The notes under the pieces were generated by a model, which saw only the letters and a program-made list of their open reading frames with translations, was not told where the DNA came from and searched no databases. A DNA stretch of 64,000 nucleotides. Origin: Elusimicrobiota bacterium (GTDB lineage Bacteria; Elusimicrobiota; Elusimicrobia; FEN-1173). The translations under genes were made by a program, and so were the position numbers. Positions 15,959 to 24,109 of this stretch are shown piece after piece. The stretch is from positions 372,001 to 436,000 of the forward strand of contig JADKIY010000001.1 in the NCBI GenBank assembly GCA_016722575.1, read 5' to 3'. Within the stretch, counting starts at the first letter, position 1, and each line of letters starts with the position of its first letter.

Positions 15959-17143
15959 TTGAAAAAAGTCGTTTTTCGCCGCTATTTGCTCAAGCGGCTG
16001 AACACCAAGATTTCCGATAATAAAAAGCTCGCGCTCCTTCACGGGGCGCTTCGGCGTTATTGTCCCTTCGTCGACCGGATCGCCATCGCCCTGCACGACA
16101 CCAAAGCCGGCCGCCTCAAAACCTATCTGTCGAGCAACCGGGGTCCGTCGCCCTTGGTCCGTTACGAATCGGCCTTGGGCGACTCGCCCTCCCTGCGGCG
16201 GTTGCTGGCCAACCGGCGGTCCCGGGTGGTCAACGACCTCTCGGTGTTCGACGAGGGGCGGGGATTGCACACCCTGGAAATCCGCGCCCACGGGTACCAA
16301 TCCAGCTACGCGTTCCCCATGATCGTCAATGGGCGGGTGGCCGGCCTCCTATTTTTTAACAGCCGTAAAAAAAACAGCTTCACCCCCCGCGCCCTCGACG
16401 TGCTGGATTTGTTCGCGCACTTAATCGCCAACGTCGCCACCGCCGGTCTGCGCACGGCGGGCGTCATGACGGCGGCGCTTCAAACCGCCAACGAAATGGT
16501 CCATTACCGGGACCCCGAAACCGGCAACCACCTGGAACGAATGGCCCGTTATTCGCGCCTGATCGCCCAGGAGTTGGCCCGCGCCGGGCTCTACCGGTTC
16601 GACGACGAGCAGATTCAAACCATCGAATCCTTCGCGCCGCTCCACGACGTGGGGAAACTGGGCATTCCGGACAACGTTTTGCTCAAACCCGGAGCCCTGA
16701 CCCCGAAAGAAAAAAAAATCATGCGGTCGCACACCACCCAGGGTCGCCGCATCATCGACGCCATCCTGCACAATTTCAAATTGGAGTCCCTCCATCGAGT
16801 GGACGCCCTGCGGCACATCGCCGAACACCACCACGAGGCCATGGACGGATCGGGCTATCCCCACGGTCTCAAAGGGAACAAGATTCCCATTGAAGCGCGC
16901 ATCATCGCCGTGGCCGACATTTTCGACGCGTTGACCAGCGTCCGCCCCTACAAAAGCGCCTGGTCCAACGACCGGGCGTTCCGCTACCTTCGCCGGCTGA
17001 GCCGCACCAAGCTCGACCGGGACTGTGTGCAGGCTCTGGGCCAGCACCGCCACGCGGTGGAGGAAATCCAGGCCCATTTTCACGACGCCCCCCGGCCCCG
17101 CGGGACGCTTGAACGACCGACGTTGACCGGCCGCGCCGGCTAA
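15959..17143 (+). CDS. GAF-like sensor with HD-GYP phosphodiesterase domain
   Basis: 394 residues from TTG 15959, after a GGGGGGGAA purine run. Residues about 15-165 form a GAF-like sensor (FPMIVNGRVAGLLFFNSR). From about 175 an HD-GYP domain follows: ETGNHLERMARYS, the HDVGKLGIPD metal site, SHTTQGRRI, AEHHHEAMDGSGYPHGL (the GYP motif) and DIFDALTSVRPYK. All key metal ligands are present, so it should hydrolyse cyclic-di-GMP or a related dinucleotide. The signal sensed is unknown. It lies 76 bases ahead of the E1-like/PaaK-like pair and could regulate or be regulated with them. Confidence 0.9.
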   Translation: MKKVVFRRYLLKRLNTKISDNKKLALLHGALRRYCPFVDRIAIALHDTKAGRLKTYLSSNRGPSPLVRYESALGDSPSLRRLLANRRSRVVNDLSVFDEGRGLHTLEIRAHGYQSSYAFPMIVNGRVAGLLFFNSRKKNSFTPRALDVLDLFAHLIANVATAGLRTAGVMTAALQTANEMVHYRDPETGNHLERMARYSRLIAQELARAGLYRFDDEQIQTIESFAPLHDVGKLGIPDNVLLKPGALTPKEKKIMRSHTTQGRRIIDAILHNFKLESLHRVDALRHIAEHHHEAMDGSGYPHGLKGNKIPIEARIIAVADIFDALTSVRPYKSAWSNDRAFRYLRRLSRTKLDRDCVQALGQHRHAVEEIQAHFHDAPRPRGTLERPTLTGRAG

Positions 17144-17219
17144 GCGTCGGGCCCCGTCGTCCGATCTCGACCCCCGCGTTGCGCCAAGCGGGAACGCGGT
17201 AAAAGCAAAGGAGATTGCC

Positions 17220-18074
17220 ATGACCCCGAAGCCCCCGCCCTCGGAAGGGGCGAATTCCTACGGTTCGTTTGTTCTTCGAAACCGCGGCTACATCCCGGAC
17301 GATTTGCAAAAAAAAATCCTCAACACACGGGTGTTGTTGGCGGGGTGTGGCCTTGGGAGCCCCATCGCCGAGGCTCTCCTGCGGACGGGTTTCACCCGTT
17401 TGCTTTTGGTCGATCACGACACCATCGCCCCCCACAACCTGAATCGGCAAAACTTCACGGCCGCGGACATCGGACGTCGGAAAGTGGAGGCGTTGGCCGA
17501 TCGATTGAGGGCGATTTTTCCGGCCGCCGAAATCGAGACGATGGCCGACCGCGTGCGTCTTGAAAACGCCCGGGCCATCGTCGAGCGCGCCGATTTGATC
17601 CTGGACACCATCGATTTTCTGAGTCTTCCCGACTTGGTTTCCCTTCACGACGCCGCCCGGGAATCGGGAAAACCGCTCCTGTCCTGCCTTACGGCGGGGT
17701 GGGGCGCCGCGGCCCTTTATTTCCCGCCGGGCAACCCCTGCACCGCGCGCCGCTTGTTCGGCTTGCCGGACCGGGGGCCCGTGACGGGGGCCTCCTACGT
17801 GGAGCGTTTTGCCGGGATCATGAAAGCCCTGGCCGGTCGCTTGAACCCCGCCATCACGGCGGTCATGGCGGAGGCCCTCACGGTCATGGAGGACGGCACG
17901 CCGTGTCCGGCCTCCCAGGTGGCCGCGGGCGGGGCCGCGGTGGCCGCCCTGGCCGCGACGTTGGCGGTTCGCGTGGTGGGGGGTCAACCGGTGGCCGAGG
18001 CGCCCCGGATTCATTTGGTCGATTTGGACCGGTTGGCGCCCGAGGGGACGCTGACCTTGGGGGGACCGGCGTGA
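17220..18074 (+). CDS. E1-like ThiF/MoeB/HesA-family adenylyltransferase
   Basis: 284 residues, ATG 17220 with AAAGGAGA upstream. The Rossmann nucleotide loop is LLAGCGLGSPIAE (about 39-51), followed by VDHDTI, the NLNRQNF motif that contacts ATP, RRKVEAL and the conserved DTIDF acidic site. These are the active-site elements of E1-like enzymes that adenylate a protein or peptide C-terminus or a small acid. The two CxxC zinc pairs of MoeB/ThiF are absent, and cysteines at LLSCLTAG and NPCTARR are candidates for a thioester site. No ubiquitin-like or ThiS-like gene is nearby. The stop overlaps the start of the PaaK-like gene (GTGA), so the two act together. Confidence 0.85.
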   Translation: MTPKPPPSEGANSYGSFVLRNRGYIPDDLQKKILNTRVLLAGCGLGSPIAEALLRTGFTRLLLVDHDTIAPHNLNRQNFTAADIGRRKVEALADRLRAIFPAAEIETMADRVRLENARAIVERADLILDTIDFLSLPDLVSLHDAARESGKPLLSCLTAGWGAAALYFPPGNPCTARRLFGLPDRGPVTGASYVERFAGIMKALAGRLNPAITAVMAEALTVMEDGTPCPASQVAAGGAAVAALAATLAVRVVGGQPVAEAPRIHLVDLDRLAPEGTLTLGGPA

Positions 18075-19753
18075 TCGCGCGCTTGCTGGCGTGGTCCGCC
18101 AACTTTTCGGCCCGGTGGAATCTCCCGGTGCCGCTGACCCTTCAATTATTGACCGAGGCGTGGCTGTGGAACCACCCCGACCAAATCAAAGTTTTTTTGA
18201 ATCACGTGAACCCCGCGGCGCTCTGGCGGTTGGGCGGGAAAAAAATGCTGGCGCTCGTCCGCCGTTTCGCGCGGACCACGCCCGCCTTGGCGGACCTGGC
18301 CGCGGCCCATTTTCCCGACGGGTTGAAGTCCATCGACGACTTCAAGGCCCGCATGCCGGTGGTCGACAAAGCCTCGTACATCAAACCCCGCCGTTTGACG
18401 GAACTGTGCCAGGGCGGCCGTATCCCGCGCGCCGGGTCCCTGTATAAATCCGCCGGCACCACCGGCCAGCCCACCATCTGGACCGACAGCGTCCGGGAAC
18501 AATTGGCCTTCGACAAATCCGTGGGTTTCATCGGCCACACGCTGTTGGACATGGTGACCCGGGACTACATCATCGTGAACTGCTGGGTGATGGGGTCGTG
18601 GCTCACGGGCGGCAACTTCGCCTCCAGCGCGCGGTTTTACGGAAACATCATCAACATCGGCACGCTCTTGAACGAGGCCGTGGAGACCGTTCGGGCCATC
18701 GGGCCGGAGCGTCCTTTTCTGATCGCCGGGTACCCCCCCTTCGTTTATTCCCTGTTGAAAAAATTGGAGGACGGGGGGTGCGACTTTTCCCAATACCGGT
18801 TTGACGTGGTGGTCGGGGGGGAGGGCTTCGTGGAGGAGTGGCGCGACGCCCTCATTCGACGGCTCGGCCGCGACCGCGCGGTCTTCTCGGTTTACGGATC
18901 CTCGGACAAGGGGTTGGGGGAGGGCATCGAGACCCACCTCGCTTACGGTTTCCGCACGCTGCTCTACGTCGCGTCGTTGACGCTCGTCGATCCGGTCCAA
19001 GCCGCCGCGGCCTGGCGCCTGCGGTCCGGGGAATCCGCCCCGCCCTTCACCGCGGCGACCGCCCGGGCTTTCCTGGAGGCGTTGCTGGGCCCCGACGGGA
19101 TTCAGCGAACGCCCATGGTGTTTCAGTTCGACCCCACCATTTATTACAACGAGAATCTTCCCTCGAGCCCCGGGGGCTCGGGCCGCCGGGAATTCGCTTC
19201 CACGGTTCTCCTCCCGTGGATGACGATCCCCCGGGTGCGCTACAACATCCACGACGAAGGGTTTGTGGTGACCTACGACGAGGCGCGGCGGGCCGTGGAG
19301 GCCGCGGGCGTACCCTGGGAAAAGCTGAACCTTCGCGGAGACCCTTATTTCGACCTGCACCTGCCGTTTCTATTCATCTTCGGCCGGACGGACGGGACGG
19401 TGTCCATTGACGGCGCCAACATCTTTCCCCAGGACGTGGATCGGTGCCTGCGGGAGGATCCCTTCCTCTCGGATTGGGTCTACGGGTTTCAGCTCTTCGT
19501 GACGCCGTTCTACAATCTGGGGATCGCGTTGGAATTGCGGGCCGGGGCCCCCGAGAACCCGGAACATCTGGAACGGGCGCGGCAATGGTTGGACGAGCGC
19601 CTGGCCAAATACAGCGCCGGGTACGCGGAACTTCGGCGCGATCAACTGCCCTCGGCCGTTTTGACGGTGGAAAAACACCCCCACGCCACGGGGCCCTTCG
19701 CGAACCGCCGGGTGAAAACCCCCTCGGTTCGGAATTCGCCGAATCCGGGCTAA
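18071..19753 (+). CDS. PaaK-like adenylate-forming enzyme (acyl-CoA ligase superfamily)
   Basis: 560 residues from GTG 18071; the frame is open further upstream but that lies inside the E1-like gene. ANL features: the P-loop SAGTTGQPT at about 130-138, GGEGF, YGSSDKGLG for adenine and acyl binding, and IFGRTDGTVSIDGANIFPQDVD at the hinge before a short C-terminal domain. The fold is that of phenylacetate-CoA ligases, but paa pathway genes are missing and the N-terminal 110 residues are unlike PaaK. The substrate is unknown. It is coupled to the E1-like adenylyltransferase, an unusual pairing of two different carboxylate-adenylating enzymes. Confidence 0.82.
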   Translation: MIARLLAWSANFSARWNLPVPLTLQLLTEAWLWNHPDQIKVFLNHVNPAALWRLGGKKMLALVRRFARTTPALADLAAAHFPDGLKSIDDFKARMPVVDKASYIKPRRLTELCQGGRIPRAGSLYKSAGTTGQPTIWTDSVREQLAFDKSVGFIGHTLLDMVTRDYIIVNCWVMGSWLTGGNFASSARFYGNIINIGTLLNEAVETVRAIGPERPFLIAGYPPFVYSLLKKLEDGGCDFSQYRFDVVVGGEGFVEEWRDALIRRLGRDRAVFSVYGSSDKGLGEGIETHLAYGFRTLLYVASLTLVDPVQAAAAWRLRSGESAPPFTAATARAFLEALLGPDGIQRTPMVFQFDPTIYYNENLPSSPGGSGRREFASTVLLPWMTIPRVRYNIHDEGFVVTYDEARRAVEAAGVPWEKLNLRGDPYFDLHLPFLFIFGRTDGTVSIDGANIFPQDVDRCLREDPFLSDWVYGFQLFVTPFYNLGIALELRAGAPENPEHLERARQWLDERLAKYSAGYAELRRDQLPSAVLTVEKHPHATGPFANRRVKTPSVRNSPNPG

Positions 19754-19866
19754 GCCGAATCCCGCCAGAGCGGGCCGCTTCGGTGGCGTCGCGCCCAATG
19801 GGGCTCGGGGTGGGGGCGGACGCTCGTTCACGCCCCCGGTCGCGCGGAAGGCCCTGACGACCGGCG
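19754..19866. other. Convergent intergenic spacer with short hairpins
   Basis: Between the PaaK-like gene and the convergent exchanger gene I see CCCGCCAGAGCGGG and CCGGC-GTTAAT-GCCGG (19861-19876), the latter covering the exchanger stop codon. There is no T-run, so any terminator role is uncertain. No gene is visible. Confidence 0.4.
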
Positions 19867-20946
19867 TTAATGCCGGGGGGGACGGGGGAGCGCTCCGCCG
19901 CTGAGCCGAGAGGGAGCCTTTCCGACGTGCCGGTAGGTCAAGACGGCAAGGGTGAGGACCGTGAGCGGGAGCGCGAACCACATCATCATCGCGTTGAAAA
20001 GCGGCAAGGCGTCGTGCGCGCGGGCGTCCAGCACGAGGAACGCCGTGTACGCCGCGTAGTAAAATAGAAAAACAATCCCCTCCCACCGAGCGATCACGTG
20101 GCCTGTAAAAAAAATCGGCAGACAGGCCAGGGCCACGGCGGTCATCAAGGGGATGTCGAAGGCCCGGGCCGCCCCGGAGACGGCCACGCCGCCCCCCAGA
20201 ACCGCCGACGCGCCCAAAACTCCAAGAATATTGAAAATATTCGATCCCACCACGTTGCCCACGGCCAAATCCCGCTCTCCTCGCCAGGTGGCCAAGAGCG
20301 ACGTCGCCACCTCGGGCAGGCTCGTGCCCGCGGCCACAATGGTGAGGCCGATGATGAGTTCGCTGAAGCCCGCGGACCGGGCCAAATGAACGCTGCCCTC
20401 CAGGAACCACCGGGCGCCCAGGACGAGGAGGGCCAATCCACCGCCGATGGCGAGGATGTTGAGCCCCGGGGAAGATTTCACGGGAGCCGGGTTGCCGTTG
20501 CCCTGGCGGAGACCCAAGCGCACCTGGAAGAACGTGTAGGCCGCCAGCAGGAGGAGAAGGAAGACCCCCTCCGCCCGGGACACCCGACCGTCCAAGGCCA
20601 GGACCCAGAGGAGAACGCTGACGGCAATCATGAGGGGGACTTCGCGCTGGATGATGGGACGGCTCACCAGAAGGGGGGCGAGCAGGGCCGAGGCTCCCAA
20701 GATGAAGAGAACGTTAAAAATGTTGGAACCCACGACGTTCCCCAGGGCGAGATCGGCCTGCCCCGCCAGAGCGGCCTTGGCGCTGACGATCATTTCCGGG
20801 GCGCTCGTCCCATAGGCCACGATGGTCAAGCCCACCACCAGGCTCGGAATCCCCGCCCGGAGCGCCAACCGGCTGGCGCCCCGAATCAGAAACTCGGCCC
20901 CCAGGACCAGGAGGGCCAGCCCTCCCACCAGCAACGCCGTCGTCAT
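19867..20946 (-). CDS. CaCA-family sodium/calcium-type cation exchanger (YrbG-like)
   Basis: 359 residues from ATG 20946 (GTG 20958 is an alternative); the frame extends upstream only over the preceding gene. Ten or so membrane helices arranged as two inverted halves, each with the alpha-repeat: VAYGTSAPEMIVSAKAAL and GNVVGSNIFNVLFILG in the first, VAAGTSLPEVATSLLA and GNVVGSNIFNILGVLG in the second. These GTSxPE and GNxxGSN motifs form the ion sites of YrbG/NCX-type antiporters exchanging Na+ or H+ for Ca2+. It is the last gene of the htpX operon, suggesting envelope or ionic stress as a common theme. Confidence 0.92.
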   Translation of the reverse strand: MTTALLVGGLALLVLGAEFLIRGASRLALRAGIPSLVVGLTIVAYGTSAPEMIVSAKAALAGQADLALGNVVGSNIFNVLFILGASALLAPLLVSRPIIQREVPLMIAVSVLLWVLALDGRVSRAEGVFLLLLLAAYTFFQVRLGLRQGNGNPAPVKSSPGLNILAIGGGLALLVLGARWFLEGSVHLARSAGFSELIIGLTIVAAGTSLPEVATSLLATWRGERDLAVGNVVGSNIFNILGVLGASAVLGGGVAVSGAARAFDIPLMTAVALACLPIFFTGHVIARWEGIVFLFYYAAYTAFLVLDARAHDALPLFNAMMMWFALPLTVLTLAVLTYRHVGKAPSRLSGGALPRPPRH

Positions 20947-20966
20947 TCCGGTGTCCACGGAGACAT

Positions 20967-21500
20967 TTACTTTTTCCCCACGGCCTGCTTTTCGGTTTCG
21001 TCCATGAGACGCCGGAAGGCCTTGAGGTCTCCGGAAAGATAATCGGCCACCAGCGCGTCCAAACGATCCGCTTCCTCGGGCAACACTCGCCGGGCGGAGG
21101 CGAGTTGGCGACCCAGGAGAGTTTGTTGCGCCGCCACGTCTTCCTCCAAGGCCGCGCCGTCCCGGGCCAGTTGTTGGGCGGTCAGGACGAACACCCGTCC
21201 CACCAAATAGGCGTCGTCCAAATAGCCGAAGAACCCCTTGTCTTCGACCAAATCCGCGGGGTGATACAGATAAGTGAGCGTGATGCCGTGCAAACGGCGG
21301 AAATTCTCCGGCACGTCGGCCCGATCGTACCACCGGCGAACCCGCTCCAGCAGATCGGGCAGGGCCAGGATGAGACCCCGGGCGTCTTCCGAAACGTTCC
21401 CATCGACCGCGCCCCCGAGCCCGGCGGCCACGCGTTGGGTCCAGGATTCCCGCTCGCCAAGACTTAACTGATTCAACTGGTTGCGAAAGGCTTTCAGCAT
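20967..21500 (-). CDS. DUF1232 (YkvA-like) protein, copy 2
   Basis: 177 residues, with AGGAAGAC before the ATG. The DUF1232 core is TLTYLYHPADLVEDKGFFGYLDDAYLVGRV (about 74-103), matching the family pattern of a short hydrophobic hairpin (Y-x-xPxDLxPD-x-x-x-G-LDD). Family members are small, mostly membrane-associated proteins of unknown function, some linked to YkvA or to ion stress. It is a paralogue of the protein at 22412-22990 (both start MLKAF and share YLDDAY), and the two flank htpX. Confidence 0.85.
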   Translation of the reverse strand: MLKAFRNQLNQLSLGERESWTQRVAAGLGGAVDGNVSEDARGLILALPDLLERVRRWYDRADVPENFRRLHGITLTYLYHPADLVEDKGFFGYLDDAYLVGRVFVLTAQQLARDGAALEEDVAAQQTLLGRQLASARRVLPEEADRLDALVADYLSGDLKAFRRLMDETEKQAVGKK

Positions 21501-21525
21501 GTCTTCCTCCTTGAACGAAGAATTT

Positions 21526-22389
21526 CTACGCCGCCCAGGACAGGCCTTCCCGGGCCAGGGCCTCCAACCGCTTGACCCGTTCCCGGGTGGCCGGGTGGGT
21601 CGAAAAGAGGACCGCCAAACCGCCCCCCCGGAGGGGATTGATGATGAACAGATGGGCCGCGGCGGGGGACGTGGGCAGGGCCTGTCGTCGGGCGAGGGCC
21701 TCGATTTTGAGCAGCGCGCTGGCCAGGGCCCGGGGGTTTCCCGACAGTCGCGCCGCGGCTTCGTCCGCGTCGAATTCCCGGGACCGGGAGATGGCCGCCT
21801 GGATCAACAGGGCCGCCAGGGGGGCCACGATCACCCCCACCAGGCCCGCCCAGGGGTGACCGCCCTCGTCGTTATCCGAGGAGGAGCGACCCGCGAGGGC
21901 GGTCCACATCGCCAGGTCGGCCAGCATCGACAGGGCCCCGCCCAGGGCCGCCGCCACCGTCATGGTGAGGGTGTCCCGGTTTTTAATGTGGCCGATTTCG
22001 TGGGCCAAAACGCCCTCGATTTCCGCCCGGTCCAGGGAGGCCAGCAGTCCCTCGGTTACGGCCACCGCGCCGTGGGCCGGGTCCCGCCCCGTGGCGAAGG
22101 CGTTGGGGGCGGCCTGAGCCAGACGGTAGAGCCGGGGAATCGGAATGCCCGCTTTCAGGGACAGGGTCCGAACCATCCGGTGAAGGTCCGGGGCCTCCCG
22201 CTCCCCCAGGGGTTTCGCGCCGGACATGGCCAGGACGATCTTGTCCGACCACCAATAACTTGCGAAGTTCATCCCACCGGCCAACACCAGGGCCATCGCC
22301 AGACCGGTCGATCCCCCCAGGGCCTGGCCCATCCATAAGAGGAGGGCCGTCAACAATCCCAACAGCGCCGTCGTTTTCAATCGGTTCAT
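21526..22389 (-). CDS. htpX: HtpX membrane zinc metalloprotease
   Basis: 287 residues. Two N-terminal membrane helices (about 8-26 and 28-48), then the M48 catalytic motif HEIGH (about 133-137) with a downstream glutamate in SREFDADEAAARLSGNP, two more hydrophobic segments (about 145-165 and 185-205), and the C-terminal HPATRERVKRLEALA. These match HtpX, which degrades misfolded or damaged inner-membrane proteins, overlapping with FtsH. Length is normal. It lies between two DUF1232 genes with 22-25-base gaps, so all three are almost surely cotranscribed. Confidence 0.94.
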   Translation of the reverse strand: MNRLKTTALLGLLTALLLWMGQALGGSTGLAMALVLAGGMNFASYWWSDKIVLAMSGAKPLGEREAPDLHRMVRTLSLKAGIPIPRLYRLAQAAPNAFATGRDPAHGAVAVTEGLLASLDRAEIEGVLAHEIGHIKNRDTLTMTVAAALGGALSMLADLAMWTALAGRSSSDNDEGGHPWAGLVGVIVAPLAALLIQAAISRSREFDADEAAARLSGNPRALASALLKIEALARRQALPTSPAAAHLFIINPLRGGGLAVLFSTHPATRERVKRLEALAREGLSWAA

Positions 22390-22411
22390 GAATGATTCTC
22401 CTTTGAAAGGA

Positions 22412-22990
22412 TCAGGAACGTCGCGGAGCCCGGAGCCTTTTTTCCTGCCGGATTCCCGCGGCGGCTCCCCGGGGCGCGAACCAGCGGCCGTTTGCCATTC
22501 GGCGGGCGTCGGGGCGATCCAAATGTGTGTCCAGCAGGCCGTCGATCCGTTCCGCCAGCTCCGGCCAGTGGCGCCGGAAAATCTCCACCCATTCAGGGAC
22601 GCCGAGGGCCAAGGATACGTTATCGGTCAGGGGCCGCAGGCCCGCCGGGCCGACTTCCTGCATGGTCCGGTAATAGGTGGCGGCCACGATGTAGGCGTCG
22701 TCCAAATACCCGTAGAGGCCGGCGTCGCCCTCGGGCAACAAGTCCTCCGGGTTGACGATGTAAGCCAGGGCGAACACCTGGGCGCGTTTCAAAGGCTGGG
22801 GCACCCCCAACTCCCGGGACCAGGCGGCGATTTGGCCCAGCATGTCGGGCATGGCCAAAATCATCCGTCGGAGCGGGGCCTCGATGCGGGGGGCTTCCAG
22901 CGGGCCCACCCGCTCGGTGACCCGCCGGCGAAAGGGATCCTGGGGATCGTTCGCCAACCGCGCCAGTTTTTCCTGAAAGGCTTTCAGCAT
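22412..22990 (-). CDS. DUF1232 (YkvA-like) protein, copy 1
   Basis: 192 residues, first gene of the operon, with GGGAGGACC upstream of ATG 22990. Core: ALAYIVNPEDLLPEGDAGLYGYLDDAYIVAATYY (about 74-107), the DUF1232 pattern with D-L-x-P and YLDD. The N-terminus (MLKAFQEKLARLA) resembles the copy at 20967-21500, but the C-terminal third is unrelated and rich in Arg and Ala. No catalytic site is evident. The coupling of DUF1232 proteins to a membrane protease suggests membrane-quality control, which is inference. Confidence 0.83.
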   Translation of the reverse strand: MLKAFQEKLARLANDPQDPFRRRVTERVGPLEAPRIEAPLRRMILAMPDMLGQIAAWSRELGVPQPLKRAQVFALAYIVNPEDLLPEGDAGLYGYLDDAYIVAATYYRTMQEVGPAGLRPLTDNVSLALGVPEWVEIFRRHWPELAERIDGLLDTHLDRPDARRMANGRWFAPRGAAAGIRQEKRLRAPRRS

Positions 22991-23020
22991 GGGGGTCCTC
23001 CCGTTTGTATTTGAAGGACC

Positions 23021-23051
23021 ATTTTACCGGGCCTCCATTGCATTTGTCCAA
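23021..23051 (-). promoter_or_regulatory. Promoter of the DUF1232-htpX-DUF1232-exchanger operon
   Basis: Minus strand TTGGAC (23046-23051), 19-bp spacer, TAAAAT (23021-23026). Its -35 overlaps the -35 of the divergent LysR promoter, so a regulator bound there could act on both. Confidence 0.5.
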
Positions 23052-23073
23052 TAGATAAATAAACACGTATAAT
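23044..23073 (+). promoter_or_regulatory. Promoter of the LysR-family gene; very short leader
   Basis: TTGTCC (23044-23049), 18-bp spacer and a perfect TATAAT (23068-23073). The ATG at 23086 is 12 bases past the -10 box, so the leader would be only about 5 bases, with no room for a ribosome site. Confidence 0.6.
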
Positions 23074-23085
23074 TAGGTTTAATAA

Positions 23086-23976
23086 ATGATTCCTCTGAAC
23101 TACCACCATCTCTATTACTTTTACACCGTGGCCAAAACCGGGAGCATCGCCAAGGCCACGGACACGCTGCTTCTGGCCCAGCCGACGATCAGCGCCCAGA
23201 TTAAGGAACTGGAGCGGTTTTTCAAGCGGCCGCTGTTCGAACGCCGAAACCGCCGGCTGGTCCTCACGGAGGACGGCCGGCGGGTCCTGGACTACGCCGA
23301 AAGCATTTTCGGCCTGGGCCGAGAGTTGGAGGACGTTTTTCGGGACCGGGCCCCCGGGGCGCCAACGGGCGCGCAGCTGGGCGTCGCCACGGACACCCCC
23401 CGCGCCCTGGCCCATCGATTGCTGGAAATGGCCCTGGCGGATTTTCCCGGGGCCCCCCTGATCGTGCGGGAGGGACCGACGACCGCTCTGGCGGAGGACC
23501 TTCGTCAGCAACGACTTGATTTGGTCTTAAGCACGTCGCGGTTGCCCCCCGGGACCAAAGACGAATTCATCACGAAACGCGTCGGCCGGATTCCCCTGGT
23601 GTTTGCGGCCGTCCCGCGCCGGGCGGCCACGGTGCGCCGTTGGCCCGACGATCTGGGGCGTCAACCGATGGTTTTGCCGGCGGGGGGGGCCTATCGGGAG
23701 ATTCGGGACTTGTGGGATCAATGGGGCATTTCCCCCAAAGTTCTAGTGGAAGTCGACGATGTGGAGTTGGCCCGCCGGGTGGCCCTCGAGGGCCACGGGG
23801 TGGCGGTATTGAACGCCTTGACCGCCGCCGTCCAAACCCCCGGGGCGCGCCTGGTTCCGGTGGGGAAACCCACGGGTCTTTTCGAATCCGTTTATCTCAC
23901 GGTGAGGCGGCGAAAATACACCAATCCTATTGCCGCCCGCCTCTTTGAGGATTTTGTCTTGTCCTCCGAAACATAA
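23086..23976 (+). CDS. nhaR: LysR-family regulator, NhaR-like
   Basis: 296 residues. The N-terminal winged helix reads LNYHHLYYFYTVAKTGSIAKATDTLLLAQPTISAQIKELE in blocks; the opening NYHHLYYF plus GSIAKA is typical of NhaR, the sodium/pH-responsive activator of nhaA. A LysR substrate domain follows (about 95-290). The divergent operon carries HtpX, DUF1232 proteins and a CaCA cation exchanger, so control of ion or envelope stress genes is reasonable. The NhaR name is by resemblance only; no nhaA lies in the window. Confidence 0.85.
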   Translation: MIPLNYHHLYYFYTVAKTGSIAKATDTLLLAQPTISAQIKELERFFKRPLFERRNRRLVLTEDGRRVLDYAESIFGLGRELEDVFRDRAPGAPTGAQLGVATDTPRALAHRLLEMALADFPGAPLIVREGPTTALAEDLRQQRLDLVLSTSRLPPGTKDEFITKRVGRIPLVFAAVPRRAATVRRWPDDLGRQPMVLPAGGAYREIRDLWDQWGISPKVLVEVDDVELARRVALEGHGVAVLNALTAAVQTPGARLVPVGKPTGLFESVYLTVRRRKYTNPIAARLFEDFVLSSET

Positions 23977-24039
23977 ACCCCGGGGAAAAAGGATGGACCG
24001 GCGTTCCGGCGGCGCGCCGAAGGACAAAAGCCCCTCCCT

Positions 24040-24057
24040 CCCCCAGCGTCCTGGGGG
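24040..24057 (+). terminator. Possible terminator after the LysR gene
   Basis: CCCCCAG, loop CGTC, CTGGGGG, followed about 12 bases later by only TTTT. A strong hairpin with a weak tail. Confidence 0.4.
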
Positions 24058-24109
24058 GGGGTCCGGCCTTTTGATTCGCCTCCCCAACTGGTAAGATTTC
24101 CCTCGCGCC

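Noticed and set aside
18071..19753. Phenylacetate-CoA ligase (paaK) of a phenylacetate pathway
   Set aside because: No other paa gene is present and the N-terminal region differs; kept as PaaK-like only.
24071..24097. TTGATT (24071-24076) with TAAGAT as an rsmI promoter
   Set aside because: The spacer is only about 15 bp; not strong enough to annotate.
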